From positions 62,001 to 126,000 of the forward strand of contig NZ_BAGB01000040.1 in NCBI RefSeq assembly GCF_000308615.1: 64,000 bases of DNA. The letters run 5' to 3'. The notes beneath the pieces were generated by a model that did not search any database, was not told the origin of the DNA, and saw nothing but the letters and a program-made list of their open reading frames with translations. The translations under genes were made by a program, and so were the position numbers. Below are positions 54,167 through 62,998 of this stretch, piece after piece (the stretch's first letter is position 1; each line of letters opens with the position of its first letter). This DNA comes from Nocardia jiangxiensis NBRC 101359 (GTDB taxonomy: Bacteria > Actinomycetota > Actinomycetes > Mycobacteriales > Mycobacteriaceae).

Positions 54167-54254
54167 TCGTCGATCCAGGATCCTGCCGTATCGCGCGGGC
54201 CCCGCCTTCGTCGTGTTGATCACCGAACATCAACTACGACAGAAGGATTCAACG

Positions 54255-55016
54255 ATGACTGCAACGCACGGTAAGTCCGTCGACCTCCGGACACCCGACG
54301 GTGTCGCCGACGCATACATCACCTCCCCCGACGACGGCGCCGCCCATCCGGGCGTACTGGTGATCCAGGACGGTTTCGGACTGCGGCCCGGCCTGCGATC
54401 ACTGGCCGATCGCATCGCCGCCCACGGCTACACCGTCCTGCTGCCGAACGCCTACTACCGGCACGGCCGGGCGCCGGTGATCGAACTGCCGGACTTCATC
54501 GACCCAGCGCAGCGGCCGGAGATCTTCGAGCGGGTGTTCCCGATGATCCGCGAGCTGACCCCGCAGCGCGTGCGTTCGGATGCCGACGCCTACCTCGGGT
54601 GGCTGGCAACCTCGCCGCAGGTCACCCCGGGCAAGGTCGGCCTCGCCGGCTACTGCACGGGTGCACGGCTGGCGGTCTTGGCCGCCGCCATGTTCCCCGA
54701 CCGAGTCGCGGCGGTGGCCGGATTCCACGGCGGACCGCTCGTCACCGACACTCCGGACAGTCCACACCTGAGCGTCGGAAATATCACCGCGGAGCTGTAT
54801 TTCGCCCACGCCGGGAACGACGACCACATGACCCCCGAACACATCGACCGGTTCGACAAGGCGCTCACCGCCGCCGGCGTCCGCCACCGCACCGAGGTCT
54901 ACCAGGGAGCGCAACACGGCTTCACCCAGGCCGACACCTCCGCCCACGACCCCGACGCCGCCGCCCGGCACTACCGCGAACTGCTGGCCCTGTTCGACCG
55001 CACTCTGCGCCGGTGA
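54255..55016 (+). CDS. Dienelactone hydrolase family protein
   Basis: A 253-residue alpha/beta hydrolase with a Cys nucleophile: GLAGYCTGARLA (G-x-C-x-G), FAHAGNDDHMTPE (Asp) and YQGAQHGFTQ (His) give the DLH triad. The fold matches carboxymethylenebutenolidase-like enzymes acting on lactones or esters; the physiological substrate is unknown. AGAAGGA precedes ATG 54255. It is preceded by a possible leader ORF and hairpin. Confidence 0.87.
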   Translation: MTATHGKSVDLRTPDGVADAYITSPDDGAAHPGVLVIQDGFGLRPGLRSLADRIAAHGYTVLLPNAYYRHGRAPVIELPDFIDPAQRPEIFERVFPMIRELTPQRVRSDADAYLGWLATSPQVTPGKVGLAGYCTGARLAVLAAAMFPDRVAAVAGFHGGPLVTDTPDSPHLSVGNITAELYFAHAGNDDHMTPEHIDRFDKALTAAGVRHRTEVYQGAQHGFTQADTSAHDPDAAARHYRELLALFDRTLRR

Positions 55017-55209
55017 GTCAGGAAACCCACCACGGATCCCGACCCCGCCCGTCGGCCACAAGTCGGCGGCCGGTCATGCAATCCCGCAGCACTCGCAGTC
55101 CGCCACCTCGCACATGCGGGCACCGGCCCGGCACGCGACAGCGACCAGACCAGTGCGGCCGAGGCGAAGCGCCTCGAACCTCGCGCACCCGGGACGGTCG
55201 AGAACCGGA

Positions 55210-55788
55210 TCAGTGCGGCGGGTTGCCGATCATCACCACATGCGTTCCGTCCCAATGGAACTTGACCTGGGTGTTGGTCCCGTCGGAGCAGGCGTTGCAG
55301 CTGCCCGGAGTCTTGTAGCTCAACGCCACCGTGTCATCGGTGGTCGCGGCCGGGGCCAGCGAGGTGAACCCGTACGCCTTGGACGTCGCGGTGCCCAGAT
55401 AATGCCCGGAATGGAACATCAGCGCCTGATTCGGTGAGCTGCCCGTCGCGCCTTTGATCGAGATGATCGCGGTGGACAACGTGGCGCACGGATTGAAATT
55501 GCCCTCGATCGAGGCCGGATTCGTATCCCATTGCGCATGGGTGACCGGTTCGACCGGCTGCTCGGCGATCGCGGCGCGAACGGTCGGCGAGGACAGATCG
55601 ACCCCGCACTTGATCAGCGGGGCGCCCGCGGTCGCGACCTGCGGATCCGGCGAATTCGCCTGCGCCGCAGCGGAGGTGGGCGGGGTGGCCGCTTGATCGG
55701 CCTTCGTGCTGTCACTGCTGCCGCAACCGGCCAGCAGGCCCGCGGAGACGACACTGACAAGGACGGCAACGCCGGTGGATCGGAGCAC
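55210..55788 (-). CDS. LppP/LprE-family lipoprotein
   Basis: A 192-residue predicted lipoprotein: signal stretch VAVLVSVVSAGLLAGC with lipobox LLAGC, a Ser/Ala-rich linker, then the LppP/LprE domain (NPASIEGNFNPCATLSTAII, NQALMFHSGHYLGT, VKFHWDGTHVVMIGNPP). Four further Cys residues suggest disulfides. Family function unknown. GTG 55788 is preceded by GGAAGG, which fixes the start; longer frames add a non-hydrophobic N-terminus incompatible with export. Confidence 0.8.
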   Translation of the reverse strand: MLRSTGVAVLVSVVSAGLLAGCGSSDSTKADQAATPPTSAAAQANSPDPQVATAGAPLIKCGVDLSSPTVRAAIAEQPVEPVTHAQWDTNPASIEGNFNPCATLSTAIISIKGATGSSPNQALMFHSGHYLGTATSKAYGFTSLAPAATTDDTVALSYKTPGSCNACSDGTNTQVKFHWDGTHVVMIGNPPH

Positions 55789-55964
55789 TATCGGTGACCT
55801 TCCGTCGGTTCTTCGTGCACGAATGTCATTACCCCGAGCAGCGCAGAGTATTCTGCACCGCCGCGGGCGCCGTACAGACTCGAATTCCCGGGCCCGCACG
55901 ATCCGGTCGAGAAAAGCCCCTGCGCCACAGCCGATTCGACCCGATCACGCCAGGGAACGCACGT

Positions 55965-56405
55965 TCAGGCGAGCTGGACGGCGCGCTCGGCCACCGCGGC
56001 GGTCATCGCGCCGAATCCGCGCCGCAGCGCCCCGCCCATCAGACCGGTCACCACCGGCAGCAGCCAGCCGCCGAGTTCGAAATGCGAGTCGTAGCGGCAG
56101 CGGTCCGCACCCAGCGGAGTCAGGGTGTGCGAGCGTTCGCTGTGCAGCGCGCCCAGCGGAATGGGCTTCATGCAGTAGGTGAATCCGGTCTGCGGGGTGA
56201 CCGAGCGAATGTATTCCCGCTGCGTGCGTTCCCCCGAGCCCAGCAGCCGCACCCGCATGGTGATCGGCGCGCCGGGCTCGAGGGTCGACTCGGCCGAGAC
56301 ACAGAACGGATTCCACTCCCGGTAGCGCGGGAAATCGGTCAGCACCCGCCACACCACCTCGGCGGGAGCATCGATCTGCACGGTGTCATCGATCACGAAG
56401 GCCAT
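55965..56405 (-). CDS. SRPBCC (polyketide-cyclase/START-like) lipid-binding protein
   Basis: A 146-residue START-fold protein: VQIDAPAEVVWRVLTDFPRY then REWNPF, the usual beginning of the family, and a long C-terminal helix (VVTGLMGGALRRGFGAMTAA). It binds a hydrophobic ligand or has a cyclase-like role. A KstR-type operator ends 14 bases upstream of the ATG, linking it to sterol/lipid catabolism control. The short distance implies the operator covers the promoter's -10 region. Confidence 0.8.
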   Translation of the reverse strand: MAFVIDDTVQIDAPAEVVWRVLTDFPRYREWNPFCVSAESTLEPGAPITMRVRLLGSGERTQREYIRSVTPQTGFTYCMKPIPLGALHSERSHTLTPLGADRCRYDSHFELGGWLLPVVTGLMGGALRRGFGAMTAAVAERAVQLA

Positions 56406-56418
56406 GCCGGAACAATAC

Positions 56419-56432
56419 TGAAACAAGTTCTA
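56419..56432 (-). promoter_or_regulatory. KstR-type operator upstream of the SRPBCC gene
   Basis: TGAAACAAGTTCTA fits TnnAACnnGTTnnA exactly and shares TGAAAC--GTTCTA with the site at 52610. Confidence 0.6.
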
Positions 56433-56440
56433 GACAGTGG

Positions 56441-56469
56441 GTGCGGGTGCGCGACCGGCGCACCCGCAC
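56441..56469 (-). terminator. Terminator of the ketosynthase gene
   Basis: Perfect 12-bp stem GTGCGGGTGCGC/GCGCACCCGCAC with a 5-base loop, 3 bases past the ketosynthase stop on the minus strand. Confidence 0.75.
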
Positions 56470-56472
56470 CGC

Positions 56473-57717
56473 TCAGGCGCGCCCGACCGCCAGGGACACG
56501 TTGTGCCCGCCGAAACCGAACGAGTTGCTCAGCGCATACGAGATGTTCTGCTCCCGGGCCTTGCCGTGCACGATGTCCAGTTCCACACCCTCGTCGGGAT
56601 TCTCGAAATTCAGTGTGGGCGGGACGATTCCATCGCGCACACTGCACACCGTCAGAATCGCCTCGAGCGCGCCGACCGCGCCGATCGAATGCCCCAGCGC
56701 GCCCTTGGGCGCGTACACACTCACCTCGGGCGAGACCGCGGTGATCGCATTGGCCTCCGAGGCATCCCCGACCGGGGTGGAGGTCGCGTGCGCGTTGATG
56801 TGCTCGATATCGGCCGGAGTCAGCCCGGAGAATTCGATCGCCTTACGCATCGCGCGCGCCGAACCCTCGCCCTCGGGCTGGGTGCCGGTGATGTGATAGC
56901 CGTCCGAGGTGATCCCCGCGCCCATCACCCGGCCGTGGATCTGCGCGCCACGCGCGCGAGCGAACTCCTCCGATTCCAGGATCACCAGCGCACCGGCCTC
57001 ACCGAACACGAAACCGTCGCGGTCGCGGTCGAACGGGCGCGAGGCGCGGGTGGGTTCGTCGTTGCGGGTGCTCATCGCGCGCATCATCGCGAAGCTCGCG
57101 ATCGGGATCGCCTCGATGTATCCCTCCACGCCGCCCGCGATCGCCACATCGGCCTCACCGGTGGCGATCAGCCGCCACGCGTGCGCGATCGCTTCCGCGC
57201 CCGAGGAGCACGCCGAGGTCGGTGCGTACACGCCCGCCTTCGCGCCGAATTCCAGGCCCACGCGCGCCGCGGAACCGTTGGGCATCACCATCGGCACGGT
57301 CAGCGGATGGATCTTGCGATAACCCCCGGCCTCCATCTGGTGGATGGCGGTGTGGATGGTGTCGCCGCCGCCCAGGCCCGTGCCGATCGCGACGGCCAGG
57401 CGCTCACCGTCCACATCGGGTTCACCGGCCTCCTGCCACACCTGGCGGCCCAGCACCAGCGCCAACTGCTGCACATAGGAGTGCCGGCGTAGTTCGATGC
57501 GGGTCAGGTGCTCACCCGGTCCCTGCTTCAGCTTGCCGCCGATGCGGACCGGCAGATCGTATTTGGTGACGAATTCGTCTGTGAGCGGGCCGATTCCGCT
57601 CTCGCCGGCCAGCAGGCCAGTCCACGTGCCGGCCAGATCCGGGGCCAGGCTGGTCGTGGTGGTCATGCCGGTGACGACCACATCGCGTCGCGAATGTGAA
57701 GCAGTTGTTACACCCAT
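56473..57717 (-). CDS. Beta-ketoacyl-ACP synthase (KasA/KasB type)
   Basis: A 414-residue elongating ketosynthase (KAS I/II) of type II fatty acid or mycolate synthesis. Seen: nucleophile [10 protein letters not shown] (Cys about 170), [11 protein letters not shown] (His) and [10 protein letters not shown] (His), plus [14 protein letters not shown] with the active-site Lys region. Length and the start [16 protein letters not shown] match KasA/KasB. It stands alone here rather than in the fabD-acpM-kasA-kasB operon, so it may be a paralogue with a special role. ATG 57717 is chosen by family length; divergent TetR gene 39 bases away. Confidence 0.9.
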   Translation of the reverse strand: MGVTTASHSRRDVVVTGMTTTTSLAPDLAGTWTGLLAGESGIGPLTDEFVTKYDLPVRIGGKLKQGPGEHLTRIELRRHSYVQQLALVLGRQVWQEAGEPDVDGERLAVAIGTGLGGGDTIHTAIHQMEAGGYRKIHPLTVPMVMPNGSAARVGLEFGAKAGVYAPTSACSSGAEAIAHAWRLIATGEADVAIAGGVEGYIEAIPIASFAMMRAMSTRNDEPTRASRPFDRDRDGFVFGEAGALVILESEEFARARGAQIHGRVMGAGITSDGYHITGTQPEGEGSARAMRKAIEFSGLTPADIEHINAHATSTPVGDASEANAITAVSPEVSVYAPKGALGHSIGAVGALEAILTVCSVRDGIVPPTLNFENPDEGVELDIVHGKAREQNISYALSNSFGFGGHNVSLAVGRA

Positions 57718-57756
57718 GGCGTCATGGATACCTGTACCAAGCGCTACAGTCAACCG

Positions 57757-58344
57757 GTGCCACGCCCTCTCGACCAGGCCCGCCGGGCCGCTCTGCTCGC
57801 CGGAGTCATCGCCTACATCGGTGATCACGGACTCATCGAACTGTCCCTGCGCCCCTTGGCGGACTACCTGGGCACCAGCTCACGCATGCTGATCCACTAC
57901 TTCGGCAGCAAGGAGCAGATGCTCATCGCGGCCCTGGAAACCCAGCGACCCGATATCGCGGGCCTGTTCGCCGGAGTCACCGACATCGATATGCTCCGGC
58001 GCCGAATGATCGAATCGTTCTGCGTGAACACGACCAGCGACTGGGTCACCAGCACCGGCGTGCTGATGCAGGTCCTGGGCGTGTCCACGGTCCCGGCCAG
58101 CCCCTTCAGCGACTACGCCAACGACGCGGTGCACATCCTGGTCGACGCCCTCACCGAAGTCCTGCACACCCTCGACCCACACATGCCGGACCCGACATCC
58201 ACCGCCACCGTGCTCGTCTCGGGCATCCGCGGCCTCCTGCAGGACCGCCTGGTCACCGGCGACACCACCCGCGTTTCCAAAGCCGCCCGCCTCCTGATCA
58301 ACCAGTGTCTGCCCGCGGCCGGCACCCGCCCTTCCGGCCCCTGA
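57757..58344 (+). CDS. TetR-family regulator divergent from the ketosynthase
   Basis: A 195-residue TetR protein: helix-turn-helix [20 protein letters not shown] with [20 protein letters not shown] at about 12-55. GTG 57757 is preferred because TACAGT (57745-57750) would then serve as -10 box of a near-leaderless transcript; ATG 57724 is the alternative. Divergent position suggests control of the ketosynthase gene. Effector unknown. Confidence 0.8.
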   Translation: MPRPLDQARRAALLAGVIAYIGDHGLIELSLRPLADYLGTSSRMLIHYFGSKEQMLIAALETQRPDIAGLFAGVTDIDMLRRRMIESFCVNTTSDWVTSTGVLMQVLGVSTVPASPFSDYANDAVHILVDALTEVLHTLDPHMPDPTSTATVLVSGIRGLLQDRLVTGDTTRVSKAARLLINQCLPAAGTRPSGP

Positions 58345-58614
58345 GCGCCCGGTGCCCGATCCGGCCATCACAGCCACAGCCCGAATCTCACTGCCGCACA
58401 GCGCCGTTGCCTCGAACAGCCATCGCCCGCCGATCCGGCCGCATCCTCGTCGATGATCGTCATCAGCCCGATGTCCGACGGCAAAGGTCCCACAGCCGGC
58501 CGAACGTCCCGAGTGTGCCTGACCGCCCCGCGCGACACACAGTTCGCCCCCGGCTCATACGCTGCCCGCCGTCCTGTCGGGCTCGCCGTCACGGTTGCCC
58601 GGGAGTAGTTGGCG

Positions 58615-59070
58615 TCAGCTGACCGCTTGCGGCACCCGCTTCCCTGCGCCTGGCTGCTCCTGTACCTGGAACCGGATGAGGTATCCGTCGGGATCGGCGA
58701 CCAGGAACTGTTGGACTCGCACTTGTTCGTCGTCACCGATGCGGTACCACTTCGTTTCCGGTGACATGAAGAGTGGGTAGTTCGCTCGGCGTAGTGAGAA
58801 GAGGATCGGTGCAAGATCGGGCACCGTGATCTGGAAGTTGATTCCGCGCACGAATGGCCGGTCGAGTGGTGCGGTGATCCAGTTCCGGCCGAAGCCGCGT
58901 TGTTCGAGCATGATGTGTGCGGTGCCACGGGAGAGGTATGCGAAGCCCTCTTCCACGCGCTGATAGTTGATCTCGAACTCGCAGAGCCCGCACCAGAACG
59001 CGATGCTCCTGGATGTGTCGGTGACCAGAAGCTCGGGAACGAGAGCGGGTTCGGTTGCGGCGCAACTCAT
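58615..59070 (-). CDS. VOC-family (glyoxalase/bleomycin-resistance-like) protein
   Basis: A 151-residue protein of the vicinal-oxygen-chelate fold: PELLVTDTSRSIAFWCGLCE at the start, YLSRGTAHIMLEQRG, GINFQITVPDLAPIL and VADPDGYLIRFQVQE at the end. Text resembles bleomycin-resistance proteins, but many of these are annotated without activity. Monocistronic; the 270 bases to the TetR gene contain nothing recognisable. Confidence 0.8.
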   Translation of the reverse strand: MSCAATEPALVPELLVTDTSRSIAFWCGLCEFEINYQRVEEGFAYLSRGTAHIMLEQRGFGRNWITAPLDRPFVRGINFQITVPDLAPILFSLRRANYPLFMSPETKWYRIGDDEQVRVQQFLVADPDGYLIRFQVQEQPGAGKRVPQAVS

Positions 59071-59252
59071 GTTGACATGCTGCCAGATCCTTCAATCGGC
59101 ATATACCGGACGTGATGGCGCAGACAGGACTGCGCAGCGGCGCGCGTTCGGCCGATGAACGCTCGGGCGCTGCGACCGGGCCGAACGATCCGATCAGCTG
59201 CGTCCATGACGCCCTACGTACACTGAATCCGGCACGAGGACAGGGGGATTCG

Positions 59253-59612
59253 ATGAAAGTGGACTGGGCGGGACAGGGGTCCTGGGGTGTGCGGATGGAC
59301 TGGGGGCCCGCAGGCGCAGAGGCCCTGGCACCCGGCAGCGCGGTCGTCGTAGTGGTCGACGTGCTGTCCTTCACCACGTCGGTATCGGTGGCCGTGGGGC
59401 GTGGAACCCAGGTGCTGCCGTACGCGTGGCACGACGAACGCGCTCAGCGGATGGCCGAACATCACGATGCCCAACGTGCTGTTGCACGCTCGAAAGCCTC
59501 AGCGCGGCAACCATGGTCGCTGTCCCCGGCCGCTCTGCGGCACGCGCCCGCACGATGACGCGCTGCGAGACCTGAGCAGTCCGATCAGCTCGGCCATCGC
59601 GTGAATACGATT
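59253..59612 (+). pseudogene. ComB-like (2-phosphosulfolactate phosphatase family) gene remnant
   Basis: The first about 100 residues read like ComB: DWAGQGSWGVRMDWGPAGAE, SAVVVVVDVLSFTTSVSVAV, GTQVLPYAWHDERA, PWSLSPAALRHAPAR, then a stop at 59558. In another frame the following bases give RDLSSPISSAIA, the echo of the family's LPSPNGSAIA block, before another stop. The remaining half (about 120 residues) is missing. Interpreted as a decayed gene; GGGG precedes the original ATG. Confidence 0.7.
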
Positions 59613-59734
59613 GCCGCCGGTGAAAGTATTGGCCTGCTCGCGGTTGAACATTGGCGCGCGGGTGACGTTCACGGCGTGCCGCAACCTCTGACAGGATGCT
59701 GGGGATTGCCGCGCGGCAAACTTGGGAGACGGGG

Positions 59735-61102
59735 ATGACGGACAAAACTTTACGGGCCATCGGGGAGTTCCTGAGGTCGGTGCGGCCGCCGGGGTCCTTC
59801 GTCGCCTGCCGTACCGCCTCGGCCGGGGATCTGGCGATCGAGGTGGAAGGGATTGGTGCGCTCGGGTTTCCGGTCACGCCGGTGCAGGCGCTGAAGTTGC
59901 GCAAGATCGCCCGCCCGGCCCGTTACGGACTGGGCGAGCAGACGCTGCTGGATCCGAGTGTGCGCGATACCGGGGAGATTCCCCGCGAACTCGTCACCAT
60001 GGACCAGGACCGCTGGCGCCGCGGGTTGGCGCCGATTCTGGATGCGCTGCGGTTCGATCTGGGTCTGCCGCCCGATTGCGAGCTTTCGGCCGAGTTGCAT
60101 TCGATGCTGGTCTACGGACCGGGTCAATTCTTCCGGCGGCACCGGGATTCGGAGAAGTCCGACGGCATGATCGCGACTCTGGTGGTGACGCTGCCGTCGA
60201 CTTTCACGGGCGGCGAGCTGGTGGTCGAACATCACGGTGAGCAGGTGATCGACCACGGCTCGCCCGACGAACTCGGCCTCGTCGCCTTCTACACCGACTG
60301 TGAGCACGAGGTACTGCCGGTGACCCGAGGCAGTCGAATCTCGCTGACCTACAACCTGATTGCCGGCCCACGCGCCGTCTCGATCGCCGATACCGGCGCG
60401 GCGGACCCGGCCGTCGCGGCGCTGGCCGAACAGCTGCGCGAGCACTTCGCCACACCGGTACCGGATACGACCTGGCGCGCAAGCACCGATCCTGCGCCCC
60501 TGCACCGACCGGACCAGCTCGTCTACCTCCTGGATCACCAGTATTCCCAGCGCGGATTCGGGTGGGATCAGCTCAAGGGCGCCGACGCGGCCCGCGCCGA
60601 GGTTCTCCTCGCCGCAGCCGACAGCGCGGGCTGCGACACGGCCTTGGCCCTGGCGGAGGTGCAGGACAACCACAGCAGCGAAGACCTCGCGGACGAGTTC
60701 TGGATGTGTGGCCGACGGCGCCGCTGGGAACGCATCGACGGCAACTGGGAACTCGTCCAGGACGAGTGGGAGCCCAACGAGTTCACCGAGGACGGGCCAC
60801 TGGAAGAGGAACGTGCCGAAGGCTCCCTGCCCATCGACCATCCCGACCGGATGACACCCGAGGAACTGAACAAACCCAGCTCACAGCTCACGTTGACATG
60901 GTGGATCGACCGAGCGGGAGAAATCACGGGACCAGTAACCCGAAAGGTCTCTCCCGCCGAGATATGCATCGACACAACGGAAGTGGACCTGCAGCCGTTC
61001 GCCGTCGAATCCGAGGGGTTCACGGGCAATGAGGGCAACACGGTGGATCGCTGGTACCGGCGCGCAGCCATCGTCGTGCGGCCCGGGAGCGCACCCGCGT
61101 AA
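59735..61102 (+). CDS. 2-oxoglutarate/Fe(II)-dependent oxygenase (prolyl-4-hydroxylase-like)
   Basis: A 455-residue protein. The central domain carries the Fe(II) triad H-x-D...H: FFRRHRDSEK (His about 136, Asp about 138) and YTDCEHEVLPV (His about 191), with the 2-oxoglutarate-binding Arg in GSRISLTYNL (about 201). The N-terminal 100 and C-terminal 240 residues have no recognised motif; the latter is acidic. It hydroxylates an unknown protein or small substrate. GGGAGACGGGG precedes ATG 59735. Confidence 0.83.
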   Translation: MTDKTLRAIGEFLRSVRPPGSFVACRTASAGDLAIEVEGIGALGFPVTPVQALKLRKIARPARYGLGEQTLLDPSVRDTGEIPRELVTMDQDRWRRGLAPILDALRFDLGLPPDCELSAELHSMLVYGPGQFFRRHRDSEKSDGMIATLVVTLPSTFTGGELVVEHHGEQVIDHGSPDELGLVAFYTDCEHEVLPVTRGSRISLTYNLIAGPRAVSIADTGAADPAVAALAEQLREHFATPVPDTTWRASTDPAPLHRPDQLVYLLDHQYSQRGFGWDQLKGADAARAEVLLAAADSAGCDTALALAEVQDNHSSEDLADEFWMCGRRRRWERIDGNWELVQDEWEPNEFTEDGPLEEERAEGSLPIDHPDRMTPEELNKPSSQLTLTWWIDRAGEITGPVTRKVSPAEICIDTTEVDLQPFAVESEGFTGNEGNTVDRWYRRAAIVVRPGSAPA

Positions 61103-61275
61103 CCTTGCCGGCACCGTGCCGCGTGGTCATCAGTCGCGGCTGCGGCCGCGGAACAGCACCCCGCGAGAAGGCAACCGTGCGCGGGAGAAATTGTCGGGTC
61201 GGCAGATCTTCGTCGATGCGGTGGATCGCTCCGACCACGAGCCCGTGACGCGCAGCCCGGACGGTGCATCTGTTC

Positions 61276-61318
61276 GCCCCGGGGCTCGTAGACGGCCAAG
61301 CCGCGCAAGCCCCGGGGC
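61276..61318. terminator. Hairpin between the 2OG oxygenase and the dehydratase gene
   Basis: Perfect 11-bp arms GCCCCGGGGCT/AGCCCCGGGGC with a 21-base loop in the 246-base convergent gap. No other feature was seen there. Confidence 0.5.
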
Positions 61319-61348
61319 CGCAACAACCCGAAGGTATTGCGGCGCCGA

Positions 61349-62455
61349 CTATGCCAGACGCACGTTCGCAGTGGTGAGGCCGAAAACCTTGCGGCCAGCC
61401 GATTTCGCGACGATGACGACAACAGCGGTCCTGGTGTCGGGATCGACCGACTTGACGCGACCGGTGAACTCCACGCTTCCTGCGGAGGTGGCTTCGATCG
61501 CCGCGTAATTGGACAGCCGGACACCGTATCTGATGAGCGCGGCCGGATCGCCGAGCCATCCGGTGACGAATCCGGCGCCCAATCCCATGGTGAGCATCCC
61601 GTGAGCGATCACATCCGGGAGACCCGCCAGTGCGGCGACTCCGTCGTGCCAATGGATGGGGTTCGCGTCGCCGGAGACCCCGGCATAGTTCACCAGATCT
61701 CCGCGGGTCAGCTTCACCGAGCGAGCGGGAAGCTCGTCACCGACCGCGACGTCCTCGAATCGCAGCGCGGTACGCGGCGCACGGGTGCGCGAGACCGGCG
61801 AAAGACGTGCGGCGGTCTCGGAATCCGGATCCGTCACCAGCAACCCGTCCGCATCGGCGGCCACGGCTGCGGTTCGGGGAGTCGTGTCGAGCCCGCTCAT
61901 GATGACGCGCTCGATCCGTTCGCTCAGGTCGGCTTCGACGTCCTCGCTGGTGAGACCGAGGACTGTGGTGTGCATGATCTGCACGACGTCACCGGACCGG
62001 TCCAGGAAAGTGTTGGTGATGGTGAGCAGATCCTTGCCCGCGACACGACGCACCGCAGACAGCTCCACATCGCTGACCAACCGGTCGCCGGTGTGCACGG
62101 GGGCGTACATCTCGAAAACCTGATCGGTCTGCACGACCACGTCGTAGCCGGTCATGACGGTCCCGAGCAGCCTGCGGTTGGCCAGCATCGCGACGGTGGA
62201 GATGAACGTGGTCGGCGCGATCAGACCGGCGTATCCGAGCTCACCGGCAGCAGCCTCGCTCCAGTGCGCCGGGTGGAAGTCCTGTACCGCTCGCGCGTAC
62301 TCGCGGATCTTCTCCCGCCCCACCTCGTAGTAGTCGTCCGCTCGATAGCGATACCCCACCAGCCCAGCCACATCGAACGCCGCTTCCACCAAAGCCACTC
62401 CTCTGTCCGGGATTTCTTCGACACTCGTCACCGAGACCGGCAGCACCGAATTCAC
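61349..62455 (-). CDS. Fused HadA/HadB-type (MaoC) 3-hydroxyacyl dehydratase
   Basis: A 368-residue double hot-dog protein. The N-terminal half (YRADDYYEVGREKIREYARA, FISTVAMLANRRLL) matches HadA/HadC-type subunits; the C-terminal half carries the catalytic hydratase-2 motif LVNYAGVSGDANPIHWHD with Asp and His. In mycobacteria the FAS-II dehydratase is made of separate HadA-HadB or HadB-HadC chains; here both are in one polypeptide. It may act in fatty-acid or mycolate elongation. GTG 62455 follows GGTGGGG. Monocistronic. Confidence 0.85.
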   Translation of the reverse strand: MNSVLPVSVTSVEEIPDRGVALVEAAFDVAGLVGYRYRADDYYEVGREKIREYARAVQDFHPAHWSEAAAGELGYAGLIAPTTFISTVAMLANRRLLGTVMTGYDVVVQTDQVFEMYAPVHTGDRLVSDVELSAVRRVAGKDLLTITNTFLDRSGDVVQIMHTTVLGLTSEDVEADLSERIERVIMSGLDTTPRTAAVAADADGLLVTDPDSETAARLSPVSRTRAPRTALRFEDVAVGDELPARSVKLTRGDLVNYAGVSGDANPIHWHDGVAALAGLPDVIAHGMLTMGLGAGFVTGWLGDPAALIRYGVRLSNYAAIEATSAGSVEFTGRVKSVDPDTRTAVVVIVAKSAGRKVFGLTTANVRLA

Positions 62456-62537
62456 GAGTGAAGCCCCACCTTAAACCGTGCTCACCGAACTCTACGAGCA
62501 GGCCGCCGCGCAGGGCAGGCACGGCCGTGGGATGAGG

Positions 62538-62936
62538 TCATCGGGGCTGGCGGTCGAAGTGGCGCTGGGCGGTGACGACTTCGACGGTGTGCTGCCGGAT
62601 CCAGTCCAGGAACTGTTGCAGCGATTCGGTCAGGCCCTGGCCGAGTGGGGTGAGTGCGTAGCTGACCCGAGGTGGGGTGGCAGGCTCGACCGTCCGCTCG
62701 ACCAGACCGTCACGCACCAGGGTGCGCAGTGTCTGCGACAGCATCTTCTCGCTGATTCCGCCGATCCTCGCGTGCAGTTCGGAGAACCGCCGTGGCCCGC
62801 CGCCCAACGCGGCCAAGATCAGCGTGCCCCACCGGCTGGTGATGTGCTCGAGCACTTCACGCGCGGGGCACTCACTGTTGAATGCGTCACTCACGCCCTG
62901 CCAGGCGTCATGAGCAGCCTGCGAACCTACCTCCAC
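62538..62936 (-). CDS. HxlR-family transcriptional regulator
   Basis: A 132-residue winged-helix protein: ECPAREVLEHITSRWGTLIL with the redox-type Cys at about 23, LGGGPRRFSELHARIGGISE and MLSQTLRTLVRDGLVER, the standard HxlR pattern. It is divergent from the NmrA-like gene, 62 bases apart, with a TACC-N4-GGTA dyad between, so it probably represses that gene, as in QorR/HypR-type systems that respond to oxidants or electrophiles. Confidence 0.9.
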   Translation of the reverse strand: MEVGSQAAHDAWQGVSDAFNSECPAREVLEHITSRWGTLILAALGGGPRRFSELHARIGGISEKMLSQTLRTLVRDGLVERTVEPATPPRVSYALTPLGQGLTESLQQFLDWIRQHTVEVVTAQRHFDRQPR

Positions 62937-62946
62937 GCTCGGAGCT

Positions 62947-62958
62947 TACCTTGGGGTA
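62947..62958. promoter_or_regulatory. TACC-TTGG-GGTA dyad between HxlR and NmrA-like genes
   Basis: Inverted repeat TACCTTGGGGTA, 11 bases upstream of the HxlR start and about 40 upstream of the other start. Likely HxlR operator. Confidence 0.5.
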
Positions 62959-62998
62959 TGTCCTTTCGATAAGTTAGCCACAGGCTTAGGTTGCTGCC

